Assembly: GCA_047639475.1 (NCBI GenBank)
Contig: JBLIOD010000002.1
Coordinates: 45,189-109,188 of the forward strand
Origin: JAAELZ01 sp047639475
Lineage (GTDB): Bacteria > Pseudomonadota > Gammaproteobacteria > Arenicellales > Poriferihabitantaceae
Length of the DNA stretch: 64,000 nt
Direction of reading: 5' to 3'
Positions within the stretch are counted from its first letter, which is position 1. Each line of letters opens with the position of its first letter. Positions 8,762 through 17,696 of the stretch are shown piece after piece. Under the pieces are notes generated by a model. The model was not told the DNA's origin, did not search any database, and saw nothing but the letters and a program-made list of their open reading frames with translations. A program made the position numbers and the translations under genes.

Positions 8762-11700
8762 ATGATGCTTTTGTTCGTTCGCCGCTTCTCAATATGCCTG
8801 TGTACCCTGATGCTTCCATTCCAGTGGGTTCAAGCCGCGGCTGTCAATATGGGCAATTTAATGCAAATTGAACGACCCGCTTTACGCGCTAGCCCTTTGC
8901 ATCAGCATGAGATAAAGGATGTCGCGATCATCGACGAAGTCATATTGAACCAGTTGAAAGTGGGGCAAAGTGGCTTATTGCCACTGCCGGACGGGGGAGG
9001 GATGTTAGCAACCTTGCAGCGTAAGGCCTTGCCGCTCGCGGGTGAGGATAGCGATACTGTTAGTGTGTTTTCTTTAGCAAATAACAAAGGCAGTGTTGAG
9101 CTCATGATGAGCAACGGAAGGCTACGCGAATATCGATACCATGATTTATCTACAAATACACCTCGGGTGTTTCGCAGCGATCTTGGCTTGTCAGGAGAAG
9201 GGGCTATTTTTGAGGCTGATGCCAATGAATACTTTTGTATTCATATGCCGGGGAGTTTGAACGTCGCTAACGCGGAGTTGGATGATGAAGGAGGTATTGC
9301 TTTAACCCAAGCGCCTAGCGTATCTGAACTTCAATCCTTGCAAGGCAGGCCGCTCGCCAACAAGGTCCTTTATATAAATTATTGGGGCGGAGTGGTCAGT
9401 AAGACAGCTTGGAACGATGTTTATAATGGCGGAGCGCCTATAGCCTACGAAGCTTTCAATACTTCGGGCAGCGCCAGCGATTTCTCAGAGAATGAACGCT
9501 ATTTGATGTGGCTGGGCTGGCGGGAAGCGGTTGAGGATTACGCTCAGTTTGATATTAACGTGACCACTGATCAAACGGTATACGACGCAGCAGAATCGCA
9601 GAATAGAGGCATGATCATTGCCACGCCTACGCTTGCATGGTTTGGCAGTGCGGGAGGTGTCGCGTACTTAGATGGCTTTGGTAGCGGGTATCGTGGAACA
9701 GGTTGGGCCTGGAATGATAGTGCTAGCTCCTTAGGGCAAACTATTTCTCATGAAGCAGGGCATTTGATGGATTTAACACATGATGGCGGTTTAGTTAATA
9801 CCAGCTACTATTCTGGGCACGGAGAGTGGGGGCCGATTATGGGCGCCTCTTTTGGGAGATCGTATGTGCAGTGGAGTAAGGGTGAATATACCGGTGCGAA
9901 TAATACGGAAGATGATATTGCTATTTTATACGCCAAGCTCGGCAATGCTTCGGATTTAGGGGGCGATGCGTCCAATCCGATCTTCATCTCAACTTCTTCT
10001 ACCCTGATTTCTACTATAGCGCCAAGAGGAAATGGAAGTGAAGATATTGATGTCTTCACTTTTGAATTGCTCACACCCGATACACTGACAATTAGCGTCG
10101 CCCCTGTAATGGGACTGGAGAACGAACAATATGCCACTAACCTATCGCTTAGCGTCGATTTATTAGGCCCCGGTGCCTCAGTGAGTGCCTCCGCGCCGTT
10201 GCCCTATGATCCCAGGACCAATCTATTTTCTTCTGTGGCCAATCTATCCTCCGGTAGTTATACCCTTACGGTAAAAGCAGACAGTCCCGATACCAGTTGG
10301 TCTACAGGATTTGGCGAATATGGTAATGGGGGTTTATACCAACTTTCAATTTCTTCGAGTATTCCCGAAGCAGACTTAATAGCGCGGCTAGGGGTTGAAG
10401 ATGTTGAGGTATTTGGTGGTCAAACTTTTGCGATAAATAGCGAGATACAAAATACGGGCTCAGCCGCTTCCTCCTCTACGGGCAATTTTAGTGTTTATCA
10501 ATCAACGGACGCGACGGTTTCAGCTTCAGATACCTTGATACATACTAGCGTCTTGCCTGCGGTATTAGCAGGTTCAATTCATGCTCAAACAGTACAAGTT
10601 TTAGCACCTAACTTTAACGGCACTCTTTGGTATGCAGTGTGCGCGGCACTGGATACAAATGAAACAGTAGAGGGCAATAATTGCTCACAAGCTGTAGCGG
10701 TTAATTTTGCGCAAAATAGTGCGGATATTGATATAGCGGATGCGTTAGATACCAGTGATCTATTGCCATTTTTAGATTGGAAGCTTAAGGGCGCAGCGTC
10801 ATTCTATCGACAAACCTCGATCACGTTTGATGGAGTGGACGCCGCACGCACGGGTAATATTGGGCACGATACGCTGTCATATATTGAGTTGAATGTCTCC
10901 GGCATGGAGATGGTTTCTTTTCAATGGAGTGTTAGCTCTGAAGCTGACTATGACTATTTCCATTTTTACGTTGATGGTATAGAAATTGAGAAAATTAGTG
11001 GAGAGCTTGGTTGGGCGAAAATTCAACATGAACTTACCACAGGTGCTCATACCTTAAAGTGGGCTTATATAAAAGACTTGTCGGTCGCCAATGGTTCTGA
11101 TGCGGGTTTTCTGGACAATGTGATGCTGAGTTTAACCGATGCAAAGTTTTCGATTATCACTGTCGATTCCGCCAAAGAGGAGGGCGATTCTGGTTCGACG
11201 GCGTTTACCTTTGCTGTCGAAAACAATGGAGCGACCACGGCTGTTTCAAGCGTTGATTATACTGTTACCGGAACAGGATTAAACTCGGCTGATGCCAATG
11301 ATTTTGTCGAAGGGTTGCCTTTTGGTGTGGTCAATTTCAGTGTAGGGGATAGCACAGCGAATATAATCGTGAATGTGAGCGGTGACGGTCTACTGGAACC
11401 AGACGAAGGCTTTTTGGTTGCTTTATCCAACCCAATTGCGGGAGATATTGTTAATGGCAGCGCAGTAGGGGCGATAGTGAATGACGAATCGGATCAAGAT
11501 GGTGATGGCATTATAGATGATGCAGATAACTGTCTGACGGTAGCAAATTCGGATCAAATAAATACGGATCAACACTTTGCTAGCGGGGATAACAACGGCG
11601 ATGCGTGCGATGGAGATGATGACGCTGATAATATTTCAGACGGTACTGATAATTGCCCGATTATCCCGAATCAGGATCAAACGAATACCGACCTAAGTTT

Positions 11701-12352
11701 TGCGGGTGGCGATAGTGATGGTGATGCCTGTGATGCTGATGATGATGCCGACGGAGTAAATGATGTGATTGATAATTGCTCTGTTGTTAGCAATCCAGCG
11801 CAATTAAATACGGACTTGAATTTTAGCAATGGCGATATTTTAGGTGATGCTTGCGACAGTGATGATGATGCAGATAACTCCCTCGATAGTGTAGACAACT
11901 GTCCTATTACACCGAATACTTCGCAAGTAAACACAGATGAGAATTTCATTGGCGGAGATGATTTGGGTGATGTCTGTGACTTAGATGATGATGCAGATGG
12001 TTTGTCCGATTCAATCGATAACTGTTCATTAATTCCAAACAGCGACCAGTTGAATACGGATTTAAATGAAGTGAATGGTGATAGCTTTGGTGATGTCTGT
12101 GATGACGATGACGATGCTGATGGTTGGCATGATGATGATGATAATTGCCCGTTAGTTGCTAATGTTGATCAAGCAGATACCAATGCATCATTGCCCGGTG
12201 GTGATGCCTGTGATGAGGATCGCGACGGAGATGGTGTCAGTGATGCCTTAGATAATTGCCCCAGTACCCCCAACACAGATCAGGCCTATATTTGCGAAAT
12301 GTGCTTCCCTATATCAACGGCGAATGGCGGGCTTGTTATCGTTTGCTTTTAG
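8762..12352 (+). CDS. secreted metzincin-like metalloprotease with CARDB, Calx-beta and thrombospondin type 3 repeats
   Basis: A 1196-residue exported protein. Residues 1-25 are a signal peptide. A zinc peptidase domain carries HEAGHLMDLTH at residues 330-340 (H330, E331, H334, H340), the HExxHxxxxxH pattern of metzincins, with Asp where most have Gly. A pre-peptidase-like beta domain follows, then a CARDB-like domain at about 536-650 (VEVFGGQTFAINSEIQNTG), a beta-sandwich at about 660-790 (EADYDYFHFYVDG), a Calx-beta-like domain at about 800-905 and seven thrombospondin type 3 repeats from about 910 to 1180. It ends with a hydrophobic tail after two cysteines (CEMCFPIS...VIVCF). Likely Ca2+-stabilised and surface-exposed or released. 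No operon partner. Confidence 0.85.
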   Translation: MMLLFVRRFSICLCTLMLPFQWVQAAAVNMGNLMQIERPALRASPLHQHEIKDVAIIDEVILNQLKVGQSGLLPLPDGGGMLATLQRKALPLAGEDSDTVSVFSLANNKGSVELMMSNGRLREYRYHDLSTNTPRVFRSDLGLSGEGAIFEADANEYFCIHMPGSLNVANAELDDEGGIALTQAPSVSELQSLQGRPLANKVLYINYWGGVVSKTAWNDVYNGGAPIAYEAFNTSGSASDFSENERYLMWLGWREAVEDYAQFDINVTTDQTVYDAAESQNRGMIIATPTLAWFGSAGGVAYLDGFGSGYRGTGWAWNDSASSLGQTISHEAGHLMDLTHDGGLVNTSYYSGHGEWGPIMGASFGRSYVQWSKGEYTGANNTEDDIAILYAKLGNASDLGGDASNPIFISTSSTLISTIAPRGNGSEDIDVFTFELLTPDTLTISVAPVMGLENEQYATNLSLSVDLLGPGASVSASAPLPYDPRTNLFSSVANLSSGSYTLTVKADSPDTSWSTGFGEYGNGGLYQLSISSSIPEADLIARLGVEDVEVFGGQTFAINSEIQNTGSAASSSTGNFSVYQSTDATVSASDTLIHTSVLPAVLAGSIHAQTVQVLAPNFNGTLWYAVCAALDTNETVEGNNCSQAVAVNFAQNSADIDIADALDTSDLLPFLDWKLKGAASFYRQTSITFDGVDAARTGNIGHDTLSYIELNVSGMEMVSFQWSVSSEADYDYFHFYVDGIEIEKISGELGWAKIQHELTTGAHTLKWAYIKDLSVANGSDAGFLDNVMLSLTDAKFSIITVDSAKEEGDSGSTAFTFAVENNGATTAVSSVDYTVTGTGLNSADANDFVEGLPFGVVNFSVGDSTANIIVNVSGDGLLEPDEGFLVALSNPIAGDIVNGSAVGAIVNDESDQDGDGIIDDADNCLTVANSDQINTDQHFASGDNNGDACDGDDDADNISDGTDNCPIIPNQDQTNTDLSFAGGDSDGDACDADDDADGVNDVIDNCSVVSNPAQLNTDLNFSNGDILGDACDSDDDADNSLDSVDNCPITPNTSQVNTDENFIGGDDLGDVCDLDDDADGLSDSIDNCSLIPNSDQLNTDLNEVNGDSFGDVCDDDDDADGWHDDDDNCPLVANVDQADTNASLPGGDACDEDRDGDGVSDALDNCPSTPNTDQAYICEMCFPISTANGGLVIVCF
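11488..12285 (+). repeat. seven tandem thrombospondin type 3 repeats (about 123 bp each)
   Basis: Inside the protease gene, seven units each contain DNC, a variable P-N-x-D-Q stretch, a GD...GD-x-CD Ca2+-binding loop and DDDADG. Most units are close to 41 residues (123 bp). The aspartate-rich codons (GAT) make the DNA repetitive, so copy number could change by recombination. These repeats normally bind Ca2+ and act as a stalk or linker. Confidence 0.85.
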
Positions 12353-12474
12353 TCTTTTCTGGTAGGTTTGCGGAGTTTTAAGTAAAACTGAAAAAAAACT
12401 GCTTCGATTCAAAGGTTTTCACTATCTCTAGGGTAAACTCGTATTCCTAATGCTCAGTTTTGGAATTTAAGTTG

Positions 12475-12867
12475 ATGAAGTTTTCGATCATGGTTAATGA
12501 AGGGCCCTATACCCATCAGGCTTCTGATTCGGCTTATCAGTTCGCGTCGGCGGCCATTAAAGCCGGTCATGAGGTTTATCGAGTATTCTTCTATCACGAC
12601 GGTGTGAACAATGGCACTCGATTAACGACGCCCCCCCAAGATGATAGAAACGTGGTACAACGCTGGAGTGCGCTGGCGTCAGATTATGATGTCGATTTAG
12701 TGCTTTGCGTGGCGGCGGCGCAGCGCCGAGGTATTGTTGATGAAGGTGAAGCCCATAGGCATGGTAAAGACGCCGATAATATTGCCCCAGGCTTTCGGAT
12801 TTCAGGGTTAGGCCAGTTGATAGAAGCCACCATAATGGCTGATCGTTTTATCACATTTGGCGGTTAG
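12475..12867 (+). CDS. dsrE: sulfur carrier DsrE (TusD family)
   Basis: A 130-residue DsrE-fold sulfurtransferase subunit, first gene of the dsrEFHCMK cluster. The active-site cysteine is C78 in LVLCVAAAQRRG, the same number as the persulfide-carrying Cys78 of Allochromatium vinosum DsrE. In the known family DsrE2F2H2 is a cytoplasmic hexamer that takes sulfur from rhodanese/TusA-like donors and passes it to DsrC. I start at ATG 12475 (MKFSIMVNEGPYT); an upstream in-frame TTG at 12460 is less likely. dsrF follows within eight bases. Named dsrE rather than tusD because the partner subunits carry Dsr-specific cysteines. Confidence 0.9.
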   Translation: MKFSIMVNEGPYTHQASDSAYQFASAAIKAGHEVYRVFFYHDGVNNGTRLTTPPQDDRNVVQRWSALASDYDVDLVLCVAAAQRRGIVDEGEAHRHGKDADNIAPGFRISGLGQLIEATIMADRFITFGG

Positions 12868-12874
12868 GCAAACT

Positions 12875-13282
12875 TTGGGAACTAAGAAAAAAATGATGTA
12901 TGTGAGCCGCAATGCGCCACATGGTTCAATCTACGCACATGAGGGGCTTGAGGCGGTTTTAATGGCCGCGGCGTTCGAGCAGCATGTTTGTATGGCATTT
13001 ATTGGTGATGGCGTGTTTCAATTGATGAAACAGCAAGACACTTCGGAAATTGAATCCAAGAATTTTTCGGTTACCTTTAATGCACTGGGTGATTACGATG
13101 TCACTCACCTATACGTTGAAGAAGAGTCATTGCAGGAGAGAGGTTTAGATCTTAATGATTTAATGCCAATTACATGGGCGGATGAAAGCCAGAACTGGGT
13201 TGAGAAACCTTCTGTTGCAGCAGTATCTAGACAAGCAATGGCGCACCTAATGGCTGAACAAGACCTGATGTTTAATTTTTAG
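12875..13282 (+). CDS. dsrF: sulfur carrier subunit DsrF (TusC family)
   Basis: A DsrE-fold subunit of the DsrEFH hexamer, 135 residues from TTG 12875. Recognisable family features are NAPHGSIYAHEGLEAVLMAAAF near the N-terminus, IGDGVFQLMKQQDT and a C-terminal LMAEQDLMFNF. The start is uncertain: TTG 12875 has a TAGG six bases upstream and gives the N-terminal length seen in E. coli TusC; ATG 12893 would cut six residues. It lies eight bases after dsrE and ten before dsrH, so the three are surely co-transcribed. A cysteine in EQHVCMAFI is present but its function is not established. Confidence 0.88.
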   Translation: MGTKKKMMYVSRNAPHGSIYAHEGLEAVLMAAAFEQHVCMAFIGDGVFQLMKQQDTSEIESKNFSVTFNALGDYDVTHLYVEEESLQERGLDLNDLMPITWADESQNWVEKPSVAAVSRQAMAHLMAEQDLMFNF

Positions 13283-13291
13283 TAATCTCCC

Positions 13292-13594
13292 ATGCTGCAT
13301 ACTGTAAATAAGTCACCATATAGTGCTGATAGCTTTGAACTTTGTTTAGACTACGCGAGTGCAGGTGACGTTATTCTTTTACTGGAAGATGGCGTCTATG
13401 CTGCCTTAAAAGGCGGAAGTGGTTCACTGGCCATACAGCGCCACATGAAGGACAAAACTTTTGCCGCACTGGTGCCTGATTTGAAGGCCAGGGGGATCAC
13501 ATCGGATAAAATCATTGCGGGCATACAAAACGTGGATTACGATGGGTTTGTTACTTTGGTAGCGCAAAGCGATAAAGTACAAAGTTGGTTGTAA
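13292..13594 (+). CDS. dsrH: sulfur carrier subunit DsrH (TusB family)
   Basis: A 100-residue third subunit of DsrEFH, beginning MLHTVNKSPYSADSFELC. C18 corresponds to the conserved cysteine near position 20 of DsrH in sulfur oxidisers; E. coli TusB has leucines there (FAALLRLL). LLLEDGVYAAL and the C-terminal half also fit. This cysteine supports a Dsr assignment over the simple tRNA 2-thiouridine role. Ten bases separate it from dsrF and 39 from dsrC. Confidence 0.88.
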   Translation: MLHTVNKSPYSADSFELCLDYASAGDVILLLEDGVYAALKGGSGSLAIQRHMKDKTFAALVPDLKARGITSDKIIAGIQNVDYDGFVTLVAQSDKVQSWL

Positions 13595-13633
13595 TCGACC
13601 TCATTTAGAATAGTAGCGTAACGAATAGCAAAA

Positions 13634-13966
13634 ATGGCAATTGAAATTGACGATAAGACCTACGTAACAGATGAAGAGGGTTATCTGGCTGATCTGACTC
13701 AATGGGACGAGAAGGTGGCTGTTGCGATGGCGGCAGAAGATGACTGTGAATTGACTGAAGGGCATTGGGATGTGATCAACTTCCTGCGAGAGTATTACGC
13801 TGAATACCAAGTAGCACCTGCGGTTCGTATACTGACTAAAGCCATCGGTCGAAAAATGGGTAAAGATAAAGCCAATAGCCGTTACCTTTACTCTTTGTTT
13901 CCGTACGGCCCTGCAAAGCAAGCATGCAAGTATGCGGGTCTGCCTAAGCCAACTGGGTGTGTATAA
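13634..13966 (+). CDS. dsrC: DsrC sulfur-carrier / trisulfide protein with both redox cysteines
   Basis: A 110-residue DsrC. The flexible C-terminal arm ends QACKYAGLPKPTGCV, with C98 and penultimate C109, eleven residues apart as in A. vinosum DsrC (Cys100/Cys111). E. coli TusE, which only serves tRNA thiolation, has Thr in place of the first cysteine. A two-cysteine DsrC can form the intramolecular trisulfide or disulfide that DsrMK reduces or oxidises. NSRYLYSLFPYGPAKQA is the family core. It sits between dsrH and dsrM, the same order as in complete dsr operons. Confidence 0.93.
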   Translation: MAIEIDDKTYVTDEEGYLADLTQWDEKVAVAMAAEDDCELTEGHWDVINFLREYYAEYQVAPAVRILTKAIGRKMGKDKANSRYLYSLFPYGPAKQACKYAGLPKPTGCV

Positions 13967-14016
13967 ATTAGTGCTAAATTGGCGCAACTAAGCCGAGTTA
14001 CCTCGCTTTAAACATC

Positions 14017-14745
14017 ATGATTATCGCAGCCATTTACGCTATCGCATTTTACATTGCGGCGATAGTGTTGGTATTTGGAGTGGCAGCAACCTTGCTTCGC
14101 TATATTCGTATTCCACAACCACTGCTGATTCCATTAACGCCTGCCCCCATTTCTAAAGGAGGCGTGTTACTACGCTTGCTAAAGGAATTCTTTTTATTTG
14201 CCAGTTTGTTTAGAGCAAGTAGGTGGACATGGGCGTTTGCGGTGCTATTTCATTATGGCATGTTGGTGGCCTTACTCAAGCACGGACTATTCTTTACCGA
14301 GCCTATTTGGCAATGGGTAATTTGGTTGCACGTAGTGGCCCCCTATACGGGTTTTGTGATGCTTTGCGGCTTACTGGGTTTATTGGCTAGACGGTTTGTG
14401 ATCGACCGAATTCGGTATATTTCCAGCCCGTCAGATTACCTGTCTCTGTTGCTATTAATAGCAATAGCTGGATCAGGGTTAATGATGAAATGGTCGACGC
14501 CCACCGACATAGTCGCTGTCAAAGGGTTCGCACTGGGGTTATTGGCTTTTAATTGGCAGCCATTGCCGCTGAGTCCCTTGATTCTGATTCACTTGGCTTT
14601 GGTGATATTACTGATGGTGATCTTTCCCATTAGTAAAATGATCCACGGGTTTGCTATGTTGTTTAGTCCCACACTCAATATGGTAGATAACCCGAGAGAA
14701 AAACGATACGCACCGCGCAAGGCGGGGCGAAATAATGATGCCTAA
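14017..14745 (+). CDS. dsrM: DsrM-like membrane cytochrome b subunit
   Basis: A 242-residue integral membrane protein of the nitrate reductase gamma / DsrM family, with about six hydrophobic helices starting at residue 1. Candidate haem-ligand histidines sit in LFHYGM, LLKHGLFF, WLHVVAPY, LIHLAL and KMIHGF. In known systems DsrM exchanges electrons between the quinone pool and the cytoplasmic iron-sulfur subunit DsrK. Its last 11 bases overlap dsrK, so the pair is translationally coupled. DsrJOP, the periplasmic and extra membrane subunits of the full complex, are absent here, leaving the minimal DsrMK form. Confidence 0.85.
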   Translation: MIIAAIYAIAFYIAAIVLVFGVAATLLRYIRIPQPLLIPLTPAPISKGGVLLRLLKEFFLFASLFRASRWTWAFAVLFHYGMLVALLKHGLFFTEPIWQWVIWLHVVAPYTGFVMLCGLLGLLARRFVIDRIRYISSPSDYLSLLLLIAIAGSGLMMKWSTPTDIVAVKGFALGLLAFNWQPLPLSPLILIHLALVILLMVIFPISKMIHGFAMLFSPTLNMVDNPREKRYAPRKAGRNNDA

Positions 14746-16270
14746 AGTTGACTTTGACATACCCGGATTGAGTCAGCACGTGGCTATTCCAAAGCTGGTG
14801 CCGAACGCAATGGCGCATAGCCAGCCATTTGTTGCAAAACCGGATCACCAAGATGCCTTAGGCTACCCCCCTAGTTTGGTAGATGATTGGCATGATAAAG
14901 CCATCGCTAAAATGGGCGAACTGTTGGGTAAAACACGTTCCTTGCAGTTGTTTATGGATCTCTGCGTTAAGTGCGGCGCTTGTACCGATAAATGCCATAC
15001 CATGCTCGGGTCGGGCGACCCCAAAAATATGCCGGTTGCGCGGCAAGATTTGATGCGTTCGGTTTACCGTCGCTACTTCACTTTCGCGGGTAAATGGTTT
15101 CCCAAATTGGTGGGTGCGCGCGATTTAACCATAGATGTGTTGGATGAATGGCACAGCTACTATCACCAGTGTTCTGAGTGTCGCCGATGCAGCGTTTATT
15201 GTCCGTTCGGTATTGATACGGCTGAAATAACCATGGCAGGGCGAGAAATCTTATCGTCGATAGGGTATGGCGCCAAATACGCTAACGAGGTGGTGGCTAA
15301 AGTACATAAGGTGGGAAATAACTTGGGTCTACCCGGTCCAGCGCTTGCTCACACATTGCAGGGTTTAACTGAAGACTGTGAAGAAGAATTCGGTATTGCG
15401 GTGCAATTTCCTCTCGATAAAGTAGGGGCTGAAGTGTTATTGATCACGCCATCTGCTGATTTCTTTGCGGAGCCTCATGTCGACGGACTCATCGGTTATG
15501 CCAAAGTGTTTCATGAAGCAGGCATCGATTGGACCATTAGTTCATATGCGTCTGAAGCGGCCAATTTCGGCCTGTTTATTGGCAGTTACGACAACATGGA
15601 ACAAGTGGCGAAACGGGTGCGAAAGGCTTCACAGGAGCTTGGCGTTAAGCGTATTGTGGTTGGAGAGTGTGGTCATGCTTGGCGTGTGGCCTATAGCTTT
15701 TGGAATACCTTGGCTGGCCCCTTTGACTACTTGGATTCGAATTACCCCATACCGCAGCATATTTGTGAATTGACTCACGACTTACTAAAGGCGGGCTGGA
15801 TAAAGCTAGATGCTGCTCGGAATATTGGCAAGGTAGTCACATTTCATGATTCTTGCAATGTGGCTCGCGGTTCAAGAATGGGAGACAAGCCTGGTGGGCA
15901 ATTTACAATCCCACGTGATTTGATCAAAGCGGCCTGCGACAGCTTTGTTGAAATGTCGCCAGAGACCATCGAACAGCAAACGTTTTGTTGCGGTGGGGGA
16001 GGTGGTTTATTGACGGATGAACTGATGGAAATACGGGTGAAGGGCGCAGTACCTAGAATGAGTGCGTTACATCAGGTGGTGCAAAACCAAGGCGTTACGC
16101 ATGTAGCGGCGATTTGTGCCATTTGCAAAACCCAGTTCGCCAAAACATTGCCGTATTTTGGTATGGACATGGAGATGATAGTCAGTGTTCACCAACTAGT
16201 AGGTGATGCCTTGGTGATGGAAGGTGAAGTGATAGACGAAAGCAAGGGCGTAAAGGGCAGCGAAACTTAA
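14735..16270 (+). CDS. dsrK: DsrK, HdrD-like iron-sulfur subunit of DsrMK
   Basis: A 511-residue cytoplasmic subunit related to the HdrD heterodisulfide reductase catalytic subunit. Two ferredoxin-like [4Fe-4S] sites are complete: C77/C80/C83/C87 (CVKCGACTDKC) and C146/C149/C152/C156 (CSECRRCSVYC). Cysteine-rich CCG-type domains follow, including HDSCNVARG and FCCGGGGGLLTDE near residue 418 and CAICKTQF, which hold the non-cubane or catalytic cluster. In the family it acts on the DsrC disulfide/trisulfide and passes electrons to or from DsrM. Last gene of the cluster; only unrelated genes follow. Confidence 0.9.
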   Translation: MMPKVDFDIPGLSQHVAIPKLVPNAMAHSQPFVAKPDHQDALGYPPSLVDDWHDKAIAKMGELLGKTRSLQLFMDLCVKCGACTDKCHTMLGSGDPKNMPVARQDLMRSVYRRYFTFAGKWFPKLVGARDLTIDVLDEWHSYYHQCSECRRCSVYCPFGIDTAEITMAGREILSSIGYGAKYANEVVAKVHKVGNNLGLPGPALAHTLQGLTEDCEEEFGIAVQFPLDKVGAEVLLITPSADFFAEPHVDGLIGYAKVFHEAGIDWTISSYASEAANFGLFIGSYDNMEQVAKRVRKASQELGVKRIVVGECGHAWRVAYSFWNTLAGPFDYLDSNYPIPQHICELTHDLLKAGWIKLDAARNIGKVVTFHDSCNVARGSRMGDKPGGQFTIPRDLIKAACDSFVEMSPETIEQQTFCCGGGGGLLTDELMEIRVKGAVPRMSALHQVVQNQGVTHVAAICAICKTQFAKTLPYFGMDMEMIVSVHQLVGDALVMEGEVIDESKGVKGSET

Positions 16271-16289
16271 GCCACGTCTAGTTTTGCCA

Positions 16290-16589
16290 TTATTTTGAGA
16301 TCGTCACCCAGCGATATAAAACGCCCAGTAGGTGCGCGCTAAAATAAGCCGCTATTATAAAAAGGGTGTGCACTAAAATATTACTGCCGTTTAAAAAATT
16401 ATAAGTCACCTGTACCGCTGAGGAGGTATCGAACTGATTAAAAGCCTTACGAGATAAAGTGTGAATGCCGTTTTGTAAATAGAGTAATACACTGGAATTG
16501 TTGATGGCTAAAAATATTTGTAGATACAAGGCCACTAGTGATACCACGGTGAGTCTCAGGACTAGTTTGAAGAAGCTAAACAGTTTCAT
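16290..16589 (-). CDS. small membrane protein, function unknown
   Basis: About 99 residues from ATG 16589 (the frame opens at ATG 16634, adding 15 residues). Two hydrophobic segments are visible: LVLRLTVVSLVALYLQIFLA near the N-terminus and VHTLFIIAAYFSAHLLGVLY near the C-terminus, with a short polar stretch between. I do not recognise a family. It is convergent with dsrK, ending 20 bases after it, and has no obvious Shine-Dalgarno, so it could be a spurious frame. Confidence 0.4.
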   Translation of the reverse strand: MKLFSFFKLVLRLTVVSLVALYLQIFLAINNSSVLLYLQNGIHTLSRKAFNQFDTSSAVQVTYNFLNGSNILVHTLFIIAAYFSAHLLGVLYRWVTISK

Positions 16590-16817
16590 TTTTGTTAGGT
16601 ATTTGGAGTAGAGATTGATTGTAACGGAGAGCATGCAGTCGAATAGGAATACTTAAACAGCTTTCTTTTTTGGAGAGAGGGGCTCTCAAGTTTCAAAAGT
16701 TTGCACCTTGTTGTTGTCAATAAATATAAATGAGCCTTAAAATGGTTAGGTGGTTTAAGATTGGGGTAAAATGACAACAGCACTCTATTTAGTTTAAGGC
16801 GCACACTTTATCTAACT

Positions 16818-17696
16818 TTGAAAAAACTCTCTATTATCGGCAGCGGGAAAGTAGGGTCTGCGTTAGGCCACCTTTGGCACAAGCAGGCTGTCTTCACTAT
16901 TGGTGATGTGCTTAACCGATCTCAAGGAAGTAGCCGCTTGGCCTGCGAACGTATCGGGTCTGGTACAGCACTAGGGACAATGAACGATTTACAAGCAGCG
17001 AATGTATTTATGATTGCTGCGCCCGACGATCAAATAACTCGACTTTGCAAAGCCTTATGCGCATCGTCTGTTTTGCGAAGAGGTGACGTGGTGTTTCATT
17101 GCAGCGGGGCGCTTAGTTCAATGGAATTAGACAGCGCAACACAGCTAGGCGCCTCGGTCGCCAGTGTCCACCCAGTGAAAACCTTTATTGATAGTGAAAG
17201 AGCTGCGAGTTCCTTTAAAGGGACTCATTGTGCCATAGAGGGAGGTGAACTGGCCGTTTCCCTATTGAAACCTGCTTTTGGGGCGATTGGTGGCCGCCTT
17301 TTTAACATCGAAGCAGATGCCAAACTCACGTATCACGCCGCGTCGGTATTTGCCTGTAACTACTTAACTGCGTTGTTAGAAGTCAGTGCACAAGCTTACG
17401 AACAAGCAGGCTTGGATCGTGAAACAGCCATGCAATTAATGCAACCTTTGGTGCAAGATACGATCGATAATATTTTTGAAAAAGGTACCCAGCAGGCACT
17501 CACTGGGCCAGTAGCAAGAGGAGATATTGCGATGGTTTCCAAGCAACTCGAGGCACTTACCCAGTGGAACGCAAAGTACGCTGAGTTGTATCAGTCTTTG
17601 GGGGTAGTTGCCTTGTCGTTGGCGCAGTTGCCGAACCGCGGAATGGCGCCTAATCATGAAACATTAGTGCAGTTACTTGATAAAAATACTCATTAA
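16818..17696 (+). CDS. Rossmann-fold / DUF2520 oxidoreductase-like protein
   Basis: A 292-residue protein with an N-terminal Rossmann domain (LSIIGSGKVGSALGHLW, the GxGxxG dinucleotide motif at about residues 8-13), a SVHPVKTF segment at the domain junction and an all-helical C-terminal half, the arrangement of DUF2520 proteins related to F420-dependent NADP reductases and ketopantoate reductases. The substrate is not known for the family. The start is TTG 16818 (MKKLSIIGSG). It is convergent with the rhodanese gene, the two stops overlapping by four bases. Upstream 16635-16817 presumably holds the promoter. Confidence 0.8.
   Translation: MKKLSIIGSGKVGSALGHLWHKQAVFTIGDVLNRSQGSSRLACERIGSGTALGTMNDLQAANVFMIAAPDDQITRLCKALCASSVLRRGDVVFHCSGALSSMELDSATQLGASVASVHPVKTFIDSERAASSFKGTHCAIEGGELAVSLLKPAFGAIGGRLFNIEADAKLTYHAASVFACNYLTALLEVSAQAYEQAGLDRETAMQLMQPLVQDTIDNIFEKGTQQALTGPVARGDIAMVSKQLEALTQWNAKYAELYQSLGVVALSLAQLPNRGMAPNHETLVQLLDKNTH

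Noticed and set aside
11488..12285. Tandem DNA repeat as a non-coding satellite
   Set aside because: It is in-frame coding for thrombospondin type 3 Ca2+-binding repeats.
12875..12895. tusC/dsrF starting at TTG 12857
   Set aside because: Would overlap dsrE and add a non-family N-terminus; TTG 12875 fits better.
12475..13966. Ordinary tusDCB-tusE for tRNA 2-thiouridine
   Set aside because: DsrH C18 and the second C-terminal cysteine of DsrC, plus adjoining dsrMK, favour Dsr; a tRNA-thiolation side role is still possible.
13601..13987. Minus-strand 128-residue frame over dsrC
   Set aside because: Shadow of dsrC with no family features.
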